Below, piece by piece: positions 8,645-16,529 of a stretch of DNA of 64,000 nt. Within the stretch, counting starts at the first letter, position 1. Each line of letters begins with the position of its first letter. A program made the position numbers and the translations under genes. The notes under the pieces are model-generated. The model was not told where the DNA came from and did no database searches. It saw only the letters and a program-made list of their open reading frames with translations. Location of the stretch: positions 32,190-96,189 of the forward strand of contig CAKRGX010000009.1 in the NCBI GenBank assembly GCA_934338065.1. Direction: 5' to 3'. This stretch comes from an uncultured Eubacterium sp. (GTDB lineage Bacteria; Bacillota; Clostridia; Lachnospirales; Lachnospiraceae).

Positions 8645-9403
8645 ATGACAAAGAAGCCGATAGCGATGAAGATAGATCATGTTAGCATGAAATTTAATCT
8701 GAGCGCAGAAAAGGTGGATAATATAAAAGAGTATGTTATCAAGATGATAAAAAAAGAGTTAATGTATCAGGAATTTTGGGCGCTTCGGGATATCAGCTTT
8801 GAAGTAAAAAAAGGTGATCGTGTAGGTATCATGGGGCTAAATGGAGCTGGTAAAAGTACTTTGCTGAAAGTAATAGCAGGAGTTTTGAAGGCAACAGAAG
8901 GAAGTGTGACAACACATGGCAAGATTGCACCTTTGCTGGAATTAGGCGCCGGGTTTGACCGCCAGTATACCGGTGCAGAGAATATTTTCCTGTATGGCGC
9001 CATGCTTGGTTATAGCAAAGAGTTCTTAGAGGAAAAATATGATGAAATTGTTGAATTCTCTGAATTAGGAAGCTTTATCAATGTTCCGGTAAAAAATTAT
9101 TCGTCAGGTATGCGTGCCAGACTTGGATTTTCTGTCGCTACGATTGTTGAACCGGATATTCTTATTCTGGATGAGGTTCTGAGTGTTGGTGATGCGAAGT
9201 TTAGGAAGAAGTGTGAGGAACGTGTTCAAAGTATGTTTGATAAAGGCGTTACTGTGATCTTTGTATCACATTCTACACAGCAGGTTTTGCGGATGTGTAA
9301 TAAGGGCATCCTGCTGGAACAGGGTCGCCTGATTGCCAAAGGAAATGTGGATGAGGTTGTCAGCTTCTATGAAGCTAAGATGGAGATGGGAGAAAAGAAA
9401 TAA
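8645..9403 (+). CDS. tagH: ABC transporter ATPase for polysaccharide/teichoic acid export (TagH/Wzt-like)
   Basis: 252 residues. Walker A GLNGAGKST (64-72), signature YSSGMRARLGFS and Walker B ILILDEVLSVGD are all intact, as in the ABCG-related Wzt/TagH group. The N-terminal part before Walker A includes an insert of about 20 residues (around 20-42) before the WALRDISFEV strand, as in KpsT/TagH proteins. It lacks the long C-terminal extracellular or polymer-binding domain of B. subtilis TagH and of some Wzt proteins, so it is the short form. Partner of the permease just upstream. Gene symbol follows function, not demonstrated orthology. Confidence 0.92.
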   Translation: MTKKPIAMKIDHVSMKFNLSAEKVDNIKEYVIKMIKKELMYQEFWALRDISFEVKKGDRVGIMGLNGAGKSTLLKVIAGVLKATEGSVTTHGKIAPLLELGAGFDRQYTGAENIFLYGAMLGYSKEFLEEKYDEIVEFSELGSFINVPVKNYSSGMRARLGFSVATIVEPDILILDEVLSVGDAKFRKKCEERVQSMFDKGVTVIFVSHSTQQVLRMCNKGILLEQGRLIAKGNVDEVVSFYEAKMEMGEKK

Positions 9404-9454
9404 TTTGTGTACAGAGATGTTTTTGAAAAAGATGATCTCGGAATGGAGGAAAAA

Positions 9455-9847
9455 ATGAAGAAGGTAATTACTTATGGTACATTTGATCTGCTGCACGTTG
9501 GGCATATTAATCTGCTTCGCCGTGCGAAAGCACTGGGGGACTATCTGATCGTAGTGGTATCTTCGGACGAATTTAATGCAGGAAAAGGAAAAAAAGCATA
9601 TCACTCATTTGAAGACCGAAAGACGATTCTGGAAGCAATCCGCTATGTCGATGAGGTTTTGCCGGAGTATACATGGGAACAGAAGATTGATGATGTTAAG
9701 AAGAATAATGTTGATGTTTTTGTTATGGGTGATGACTGGAAAGGCAAGTTTGATTTCCTGAAAGATTATTGTGAAGTTGTTTACCTGCCTCGTACACAGG
9801 GAATTTCCACGACAAAGATAAAAAATGACCTGAATATGAAAGATTGA
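9455..9847 (+). CDS. tagD: Glycerol-3-phosphate cytidylyltransferase TagD
   Basis: 130 residues from ATG 9455, chosen for the GGAGG at 9445-9449; an upstream in-frame GTG adds 16 residues with no family similarity. The enzyme makes CDP-glycerol from CTP and glycerol-3-phosphate, the donor for poly(glycerol phosphate). The HxGH nucleotidyltransferase motif (HVGH, 14-17) and the C-terminal RTQGISTTKI motif are both present, and the length equals that of B. subtilis TagD (129). It lies directly before a CDP-glycerol-using transferase. Confidence 0.96.
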   Translation: MKKVITYGTFDLLHVGHINLLRRAKALGDYLIVVVSSDEFNAGKGKKAYHSFEDRKTILEAIRYVDEVLPEYTWEQKIDDVKKNNVDVFVMGDDWKGKFDFLKDYCEVVYLPRTQGISTTKIKNDLNMKD

Positions 9848-9851
9848 GACA

Positions 9852-10970
9852 ATGATAAAAAAAATTGGATATTATATGTTTGCTTTGTTTTTCTGTGTGT
9901 TTCGTCTTTTTCCTGTGAGAAAAGAAAAAGTATTTATGATTGCAACCCATGATGACAGTGCAGAAGGCAATATTGGCATTACAGCCAGGCGTATCCGGGA
10001 AACAATGCCAGAGAAACGAATTGTTTTTTTGACAAAAAAAGATGGCATACGCAGACCATTTTCTTTCTTTCTTGTGAAAGCCTATCATATGGCTACGGCA
10101 GGGACGATATTTCTGGACAATGAATTTATGCCAATGGCTTATACCCCGATTGCAAAGAATGTTACAGTTGTGCAGCTTTGGCATGGAACCGGTACGATAA
10201 AAAAGTTCGGACAGGATTCGGATGAGGGCGAAGTGGCCAGGCTGGCGCATCGGGCCAATGAGCGGCTTACCCATCTGATAGTTAACTCGGAAATGACCCA
10301 AAAACAATATTCGGCTGCATTTAATATGCCGTTAGACAGGACATATATACTGGGGCTGCCCCGGACAGATTTGATTTTAGATCAAACATATATGCAGCAA
10401 AGGAAAGAAAAATTTGAGAAACAGTTTCCACAGTTGGGGGATAAACGATGTATTCTGTATGCGCCTACGTTTCGTGATAATGAAGTATCCAATCCGGAAA
10501 TTGCATTAGATATTGATTCTTTTGTGGAGCAGATGGCGGATAATGAGGTTTTGCTTTTGCGTCTGCATCCGCATGTGGCAGCAAATTTTTCATCGGATCA
10601 ATGGGACAGGTGGTCCGGACGGATTTATAATATGTCTGATTATAAAGGTGTCACAACATTGTTAGCTGTGTCAGACTGCCTTATTACAGATTACTCGTCC
10701 ATCGTTTTTGAATATTGTCTGCTGGGTAAAAAGATGATCTTTTATGCTTATGATTTGGAACAATTTACGAAAATTGGCAGAAGTTTTTATGAGGATTATG
10801 AAAGCTTTGTCCCGGGACCGGTTGCTCATGATCAGAGCGAATTAGAGAAGATATATCAGGACGATTGTGTGGATACGGAACGGATTGAAAAGTTCCGGAG
10901 AGAAATGTTTGCTTATCTTGATGGCAATGCGACAAATCGTCTTTTACAATTGATTTTTGCTGAAAAATAG
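9852..10970 (+). CDS. CDP-glycerol:polyprenol glycerophosphotransferase (TagB-like)
   Basis: 372 residues, close to the size of TagB (about 380), shorter than TagF. A short hydrophobic N-terminus (about 5-20) is followed by the GT-B fold typical of glycerophosphotransferases. Visible motifs are QLWHGTGTIKKFG (around 114-126), YAPTFRD, LLRLHPH and ITDYSSIVFEYCLLGKK, which hold the histidines and the D-Y-S-S loop used for catalysis and CDP-glycerol binding. The family adds glycerol phosphate to a lipid-linked sugar primer or extends the chain. Placement right after tagD supports a priming role. Start ATG 9852 is four bases after tagD. Confidence 0.9.
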   Translation: MIKKIGYYMFALFFCVFRLFPVRKEKVFMIATHDDSAEGNIGITARRIRETMPEKRIVFLTKKDGIRRPFSFFLVKAYHMATAGTIFLDNEFMPMAYTPIAKNVTVVQLWHGTGTIKKFGQDSDEGEVARLAHRANERLTHLIVNSEMTQKQYSAAFNMPLDRTYILGLPRTDLILDQTYMQQRKEKFEKQFPQLGDKRCILYAPTFRDNEVSNPEIALDIDSFVEQMADNEVLLLRLHPHVAANFSSDQWDRWSGRIYNMSDYKGVTTLLAVSDCLITDYSSIVFEYCLLGKKMIFYAYDLEQFTKIGRSFYEDYESFVPGPVAHDQSELEKIYQDDCVDTERIEKFRREMFAYLDGNATNRLLQLIFAEK

Positions 10971-11020
10971 TATATAATGTGGAAGGCGTGCTAATAGGAA
11001 AAAAAGAACGGAGGATTATC

Positions 11021-12529
11021 GTGAAAACATTATTACAAAGAAAACTAAGTATCGTCGTGATTGCGTTACAACTTATTGTATCGGTACTATTCTGTGTTTA
11101 TGTCGGAATGACGGGGCTTGTGCCTGGTAAGTATATGGTGTTGATTGGTATTGTGGCGGCACTGCTGATGATATATCAGGTTTTTAGTCAGGCAACAAAT
11201 TCCAGTTATATTTTTGGACGTATTCTGGCTATTGTATTTGGTTTGATATTTTTTGTTGGTGCAAGATATATCAATCAGAGTATGGCAGCACTGCAGGATG
11301 TGGGTGGTGCTACGACAAAGGTCGATGTGATTTCATTTTATGTATTAAAGGATGACCCGGCAAAAACAATTGCGGATGCACAGAATTATACTTTTGGTGT
11401 ATTATCTATGCAGGATCGCGAAAATACAGATAAGGCATTAGCCGATGCAAAAGCAAAGGCAGGAAAGGAACTCAGTATAAAAGAGTATGACGATTCTCTT
11501 ACCCTGGTCGATGCGTTGTATGCAAAGGAAGTTCAGGCTATTGTCATTAATCAGAGTTTTTTGAATTCCATACAGGACAAATATAAGAGTTATTCAAAAG
11601 ACACGCGTGAGCTGGAAAAGAGCGAAATCCGTTCACAGGTAGAAGAACTTGTTGATACCGATGTAACAACAAAACCATTTAATGTTTATATTAGTGGTAT
11701 TGATGTTTATGGAAAGATTGCTCAGACAAGCCGTAGTGATGTGAATATTATTGCGACTGTGAACCCTGTCACAAAGAAGATTCTTCTGACATCTACCCCG
11801 CGTGATTATTATGTTCCGTTGTATTCGAAGGGTGGCAAGTCTTATTCTGGTGGTATGCCGGATAAATTGACTCATGCCGGAATATATGGAATTGACTGTT
11901 CGATCAATACGCTTGAAAAGTTATATGATATTGATATTGATTACTATGTACGTGTGAATTTCACCAGTCTGAAGAAAATTGTGAATCTTCTAGGCGGCGT
12001 TGAAGTGTATTCTGATTATGACTTTATTTCTGACTGGGGGCCACATGGAGCAGGAACCCATTATAAGTTCAAAAAGGGATACAATAAAGTAAACGGTAAA
12101 AAGGCATTGGCATTCTGCCGTGAGCGTCATCATTTTGCCAACGGTGATTATCAGCGGGGACGTGATCATCAGCATATGATTCAGGCTATTCTGAATAAGG
12201 CTATGTCACCGGCTATTCTTCGCAACTTCTCCAGTTTGTTGAAGGAGTCCAAGAATATGTTCCAGACAAGTATGTCAAAAGATAAGATCGTATCCATATG
12301 CAATATGCAGTTAAATGATATGGCAAAGTGGAAAATATCCTATGCCAATGCAGAAGGAACGGGAGCGAAAAAAACAACATTCTCTATCCGGTCTACCGCA
12401 TTGTATGTATGCGAGCCAAATTATAGTTCGGTACAAAAGATTACAAAGCGTATTAACAAGGTTATGTCGGAAACGGAGAAGGATAAGGATAAGAAAAGCT
12501 CCAGTGACAAAAACGATGTTATAAAGTAA
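11021..12529 (+). CDS. LytR-CpsA-Psr (LCP) family cell-wall polymer ligase
   Basis: 502 residues from GTG 11021, chosen because CGGAGGA lies seven bases upstream; an earlier in-frame GTG at 10979 lacks a site. Three to four hydrophobic spans at the N-terminus (about 10-90) anchor the protein. An accessory domain (about 100-225) precedes the LCP catalytic domain (about 240-430) with TSTPRDYYVPL, KLTHAGIYG, YYVRVNFTSLKKIVNLLGG and FCRERHHFANGDYQRGRDHQ, carrying the conserved Arg and Asp residues that bind the lipid pyrophosphate. The family moves teichoic acid or capsule from undecaprenyl-pyrophosphate to peptidoglycan. The C-terminus is Lys/Ser/Asp-rich. Confidence 0.94.
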   Translation: MKTLLQRKLSIVVIALQLIVSVLFCVYVGMTGLVPGKYMVLIGIVAALLMIYQVFSQATNSSYIFGRILAIVFGLIFFVGARYINQSMAALQDVGGATTKVDVISFYVLKDDPAKTIADAQNYTFGVLSMQDRENTDKALADAKAKAGKELSIKEYDDSLTLVDALYAKEVQAIVINQSFLNSIQDKYKSYSKDTRELEKSEIRSQVEELVDTDVTTKPFNVYISGIDVYGKIAQTSRSDVNIIATVNPVTKKILLTSTPRDYYVPLYSKGGKSYSGGMPDKLTHAGIYGIDCSINTLEKLYDIDIDYYVRVNFTSLKKIVNLLGGVEVYSDYDFISDWGPHGAGTHYKFKKGYNKVNGKKALAFCRERHHFANGDYQRGRDHQHMIQAILNKAMSPAILRNFSSLLKESKNMFQTSMSKDKIVSICNMQLNDMAKWKISYANAEGTGAKKTTFSIRSTALYVCEPNYSSVQKITKRINKVMSETEKDKDKKSSSDKNDVIK

Positions 12530-12546
12530 GTGTGAATAGTTAGCAG

Positions 12547-12570
12547 ACGGCCGCATTTTGCGGTCGTTTG
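12547..12570 (+). terminator. Hairpin after the LCP gene, weak terminator or attenuator
   Basis: ACGGCCGC (12547-12554) pairs with GCGGTCGT (12560-12567) around ATTTT, followed only by TTG, so it lacks a strong T tract. It may reduce rather than stop transcription into the next gene. Confidence 0.5.
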
Positions 12571-12593
12571 TTGGTGATAAGTGGGGAAAAATT

Positions 12594-14060
12594 TTGATAC
12601 AGAGATTACAGGATTTATTTATTGTCCTTCTTAAACCATGGATCCCGATTATGGGAAAGTTGAAGGACAAGACAAAATATCGGTTACTTACGCTATGCTT
12701 TGTAGTCGATCTTGTGTTGTTTTGTATTGTTCGCTATGGCTTACATAAAGAGAGCTATTTCTATAATACGGTATGTGGTATCTTTTTGATGTTTTTCATT
12801 GCGCTATTATCTTTGGATAGAACCTTAGTACACATTCATTGGCGGCGGTCGATGTCGATGGCCTGGTTTGGTATGTGCATTGCTTTTACCATATCGGATG
12901 TACTTGTTCCTAAGAAGATGTGTGGGCTTGGGCTGATTCTTGCGTTTGTCTTTACCGGTGTGTTTTTTGTCTGGCAGAATCATACACGAAAAGACCTGTT
13001 ATGGAAATGCTTTAAAGATGCGGTTAAGTTGTCTTTCTGGCTGATGACGATTTTGTCTTTCCTGTTCCGACCGGAATATGAAGGTGTGAGGTATGCGGGA
13101 ATTTTTACCAATCCGAATACATTTGCTCTTTATCTTTTTATTATTATTTCTGTGTTTTTATCAGATCTTGACTGGATCGTGGAAACAGGACGGTCATGGA
13201 AAAAGAATGTGGACATATACCTTGGATTGGCTGTATGTGTGTTTTACTTAGAAAAAACGCAGGCGAGAACATCAATTGTTGCAATTCTTGCAATCGTTTT
13301 GTTATGGATCGTGTTGCGGACATATTTGTGTGCTAAAAATCATGTGTGGCGGTCTTTTCTTGTTAAATTGCTACAAGTGCTTTTGTTCTGCACGGTTATG
13401 TATCCGGTCTGTTCTTACTCTTTAAAGACTATTCCTAAGTTTGTGAATCATCCCATAGAATTTGCCGGGGAGTCACATTTTGGAAATGAGATACAGGATC
13501 CGAAGAAAGATCCGGGCGAGGTAGTTGTGCCGGAGTACGACCATATGGAAAATGCTGAAACGAAGAGCAAAGATGCGATTGTTCCACAGAATGCATGGGA
13601 ACGCATCTGGTATAATATAAAATATTCAAAGGGCTTGAATGCGATTACTAATGGGCGCATTGACATTTATATGGCGTATCTGGATAAAATGAATTATAAG
13701 GGACACCGCACTACTTCCATGGTTGTTGACGGAGAAAAGAAAAATCATTCACATAATAATTGGATCCAGTTTGGTTATACCTATGGAATCCTGAGTATGT
13801 TTTTTTATGCGGTTATTACAATTTTGGGAGTTGGATTTTCTCTTAAATTTTATTTACGGCATCGGCGGAAAAATGCCTCCTATGCATTTTTGATACCAGC
13901 AATCTGTGTAGGATTTGTAGTTGCAACACTTACGGAATGTCTGTTTCTGCCGTTTGAAGTATTTCCGGCGTTTACTTATTGGTTTGCGTTTGGTGATCTG
14001 TTTGTAAAGAAAGTTCCTAAAAATAAATTTTTACAAAGCTTGGAGGTTGACTATGAGTGA
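12594..14060 (+). CDS. O-antigen ligase/polymerase-like membrane protein (Wzy/WaaL type)
   Basis: About 488 residues if the TTG at 12594 after GTGGGGAA is used; an upstream in-frame TTG at 12558 lies inside the preceding hairpin and an ATG at 12651 is the other option. About ten to twelve hydrophobic spans are interrupted by a large hydrophilic loop (about 285-385). That layout, together with a NPNTFALYLF segment and the HSHNNWIQFGYTYGILSMFFY motif after the loop, is typical of the Wzy/WaaL superfamily. Such proteins polymerise repeat units or join a glycan to an acceptor outside the membrane. The exact substrate is unknown; position suggests a teichoic-acid-associated glycan. Confidence 0.8.
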   Translation: MIQRLQDLFIVLLKPWIPIMGKLKDKTKYRLLTLCFVVDLVLFCIVRYGLHKESYFYNTVCGIFLMFFIALLSLDRTLVHIHWRRSMSMAWFGMCIAFTISDVLVPKKMCGLGLILAFVFTGVFFVWQNHTRKDLLWKCFKDAVKLSFWLMTILSFLFRPEYEGVRYAGIFTNPNTFALYLFIIISVFLSDLDWIVETGRSWKKNVDIYLGLAVCVFYLEKTQARTSIVAILAIVLLWIVLRTYLCAKNHVWRSFLVKLLQVLLFCTVMYPVCSYSLKTIPKFVNHPIEFAGESHFGNEIQDPKKDPGEVVVPEYDHMENAETKSKDAIVPQNAWERIWYNIKYSKGLNAITNGRIDIYMAYLDKMNYKGHRTTSMVVDGEKKNHSHNNWIQFGYTYGILSMFFYAVITILGVGFSLKFYLRHRRKNASYAFLIPAICVGFVVATLTECLFLPFEVFPAFTYWFAFGDLFVKKVPKNKFLQSLEVDYE

Positions 14061-15558
14061 AAAGAAAGCAAAAGTGATACGATATAGTGTCTGCTTTTTG
14101 TTACTTGGTATGTTATGCTGGCTGTTTCCCTATACCGGTGATGATTGGGCATGGGGAAGTAAAATTGGCATAGAGCGGCTGAAGCTGTGGTTTGACAATT
14201 ACAATGGACGGTATGTGGGAAATCTTGTTGTTCTGGCGATGACTCGTTCCAACTTGCTGAAGACGGTTACAATGTCTTTCTGCCTTACGGGAATTATTTT
14301 TTGTGCAGAGAGTATTTTTAAGAGAAAGTGGGTATTTTATGCTTCGACAGTCGTATTAGCTTTGATTCCTAAATTGATTCTTCGCCAGGCGGTAGTATGG
14401 ACAGCAGGATTTTCCAATTATGTGACTTCTTTGTTTTTGACACTGATCTATATAGCTTATATTTATCCGATTTTTAACAAGGACAAAGAGTATCTGAAAA
14501 CGAGATTTCGTGTGTGGCATTGTTTGCCGTTATTTGTGCTGGCAGCAGCAAACACATTGATCGTGGAGCATCTGACAATATATAATGTTGTTCTGGCAGT
14601 GGGAGTTCTTATTTATACAATAGTTTGTTATCGTAAGATTTTTATTCCACATCTTGTCTATTTTGCCGGAAGTGTGGCAGGTGCTGTTTACATGTTCTCG
14701 AATAGTGCTTATCATACGATCGCACAGAACCAGGACGGGTACCGGCAGATGGCAGATGGTGGAGTTATTGTCCGTGCTCTGCACAATTACGTGAATGAGA
14801 TAGCAAAGCATCTTTGTCTGAATAATGTCTGGGTAAATTTGGCGATACTCATTGTATGCTGGCTGTTGTATTGCCAGATAAAGGAACAGATGATAATAAA
14901 GAATGAAAAGCTGCTGGCAAAATTGTCGTTAACCGTGATCATGTTTTATAATGTATGGGCGTTGTTATCTTCCTTTGGCATTGCAACCTGGACAAAGCAG
15001 AAGTATCTTCTGCATGCAGAGGCAATCCTGGTTGTCCTTTACATGACTGCACTGATCAGTTTTACTGTAATGGCTGCTGTTCATGCCGGAAGATTATGGG
15101 AGATATTATTCTGGGATGCTTCGATTGTCTGTATTGCTGCTCCGCTGCTTGTTGTAAATCCGATCGGTGAACGCTGCTTTTTTGCAACATATATCATGTT
15201 TGCCATGCTTTTGATGGAATTAGCCTGTATGATGGAGCATGAAGCCCTGAAGAAAGTATTGAAGGGAAAGGCATTCTCTTATGCCTGCATGGTTATCAGC
15301 CTGGCAGGATTAGCCTTTTATCTTAATATTTTTACATCAATCTATCAAACAGATCAGGCTCGTCTGGCACGGATAGAAAGACAGGTGGCAAAGGGAAAGA
15401 CTTCTGTGGAAATCCTGCATCTGCCATATGAGTCTTACCTGTGGACTTCGACCCCGGAAAAAGAGCCCTGGATAGAACGATATAAATTATTTCACGGACT
15501 GCCGGAAGATCTTGAATTAAAGGCCGTGTGGGAATATAGCAGGAAAAAAAGCAAATGA
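14053..15558 (+). CDS. Multi-span membrane protein, DUF6056/GT-C-like
   Basis: 501 residues from ATG 14053 with GGAGG six bases upstream; the start overlaps the end of the previous gene. About eleven hydrophobic spans. An acidic TGDDWAWG motif lies in the first external loop and is followed by NGRYVGNLVV, resembling the DUF6056 family and the general GT-C scheme in which an Asp pair after the first span binds a polyprenyl-phosphate sugar. A roughly 70-residue hydrophilic tail ends the protein. Likely a glycosyltransferase using the lipid-sugar made by the GT2 enzyme encoded 20 bases downstream, but no enzyme activity can be proven from sequence. Confidence 0.7.
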   Translation: MSEKKAKVIRYSVCFLLLGMLCWLFPYTGDDWAWGSKIGIERLKLWFDNYNGRYVGNLVVLAMTRSNLLKTVTMSFCLTGIIFCAESIFKRKWVFYASTVVLALIPKLILRQAVVWTAGFSNYVTSLFLTLIYIAYIYPIFNKDKEYLKTRFRVWHCLPLFVLAAANTLIVEHLTIYNVVLAVGVLIYTIVCYRKIFIPHLVYFAGSVAGAVYMFSNSAYHTIAQNQDGYRQMADGGVIVRALHNYVNEIAKHLCLNNVWVNLAILIVCWLLYCQIKEQMIIKNEKLLAKLSLTVIMFYNVWALLSSFGIATWTKQKYLLHAEAILVVLYMTALISFTVMAAVHAGRLWEILFWDASIVCIAAPLLVVNPIGERCFFATYIMFAMLLMELACMMEHEALKKVLKGKAFSYACMVISLAGLAFYLNIFTSIYQTDQARLARIERQVAKGKTSVEILHLPYESYLWTSTPEKEPWIERYKLFHGLPEDLELKAVWEYSRKKSK

Positions 15559-15578
15559 AATAGTACGGAGGATGGACC

Positions 15579-16529
15579 ATGGAAAAAAAAGATAAAAAAA
15601 TATCGGTTGTTGTATCGGTATATAATGAAGAACTTTCATTAAATAGTTTTTATCATGTAACAAGTGATGTTTTAGAAAATTGTTCCTGGGACTACGAGTT
15701 GATTTTTGTCAATGATGGAAGTGTGGATAACAGTATTGAGTTATTGAAGAAGTTTGCCCAGGAAAATTCTAAAGTAAAGGTAGTGGATTTTTCACGTAAC
15801 TTTGGACATGAGGCGGCTATGATCGCTGGAATTGATCATGCCAGTGGTGACGGGATTGTCTGTATGGATGCGGATCTACAGCATCCGCCAGAGAGTATTC
15901 CGGATATGATTGCCAAGTTTGAAGAGGGGTATGAAGTTATTTCCATGATCCGTACCAAAAATGCCGATGCCGGACTGATCAAGCGTATTACATCGAGTGC
16001 GTTTTACAAGGTATTAAACATGGTGTCTCCGGTTAAATTTGAAAATAATTCTTCTGATTTCTTTGCTTTAGCCCGTCCGGTGGCTGATGTGCTTCGAAAA
16101 GAATATCGTGAGAAGATCCGTTATCTGAGAGGATATGTTCAGAGTATAGGGTTTCGAAAGACAACGTTGGAATTTGAGGCAAGAAAAAGAGAGGCCGGAG
16201 AGAGTAAGTACAGTATTCGCAAGCTGTTGAAATTTTCCATGAATGCATTGTGTAGTTTTTCTGATATGCCGTTGAAGCTGGGAATGTATTCCGGGCTTTT
16301 TGTGGCGTTGTGTGGTTTTATCCTGATGGTAGTTACGATTATTAACAAAATAGTAAATGGAGCACCGGCAGGGTACTCTACCATTATTGTAGTTTTGTGC
16401 TTTATGTTTGCTGTGGTTCTTATGGTTATCGGCATTATAGGAGAATATATCGCCGTCCTGTTTGCAGAAATTAAGGACCGGCCGATCTATATTGTACGTG
16501 AAGTGTATGAAAGAGGAGATCAAGAATGA
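15579..16529 (+). CDS. Polyprenyl-phosphate glycosyltransferase (GT2, GtrB/DPM1-like)
   Basis: 316 residues. N-terminal GT-A domain with VSVYNEE, VNDGSVDNS and MDADLQHPP (the metal-binding DxD), a FSRNFGHEAAM segment, and two C-terminal membrane spans (about 235-257 and 268-292), the standard plan for GtrB/YfdH-type enzymes. They move a sugar from a nucleotide donor to undecaprenyl phosphate on the cytoplasmic face, for later use outside by a GT-C protein. GT-C-like proteins are encoded directly upstream and further downstream. The sugar is unknown. Its stop overlaps the next gene by four bases. Confidence 0.88.
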   Translation: MEKKDKKISVVVSVYNEELSLNSFYHVTSDVLENCSWDYELIFVNDGSVDNSIELLKKFAQENSKVKVVDFSRNFGHEAAMIAGIDHASGDGIVCMDADLQHPPESIPDMIAKFEEGYEVISMIRTKNADAGLIKRITSSAFYKVLNMVSPVKFENNSSDFFALARPVADVLRKEYREKIRYLRGYVQSIGFRKTTLEFEARKREAGESKYSIRKLLKFSMNALCSFSDMPLKLGMYSGLFVALCGFILMVVTIINKIVNGAPAGYSTIIVVLCFMFAVVLMVIGIIGEYIAVLFAEIKDRPIYIVREVYERGDQE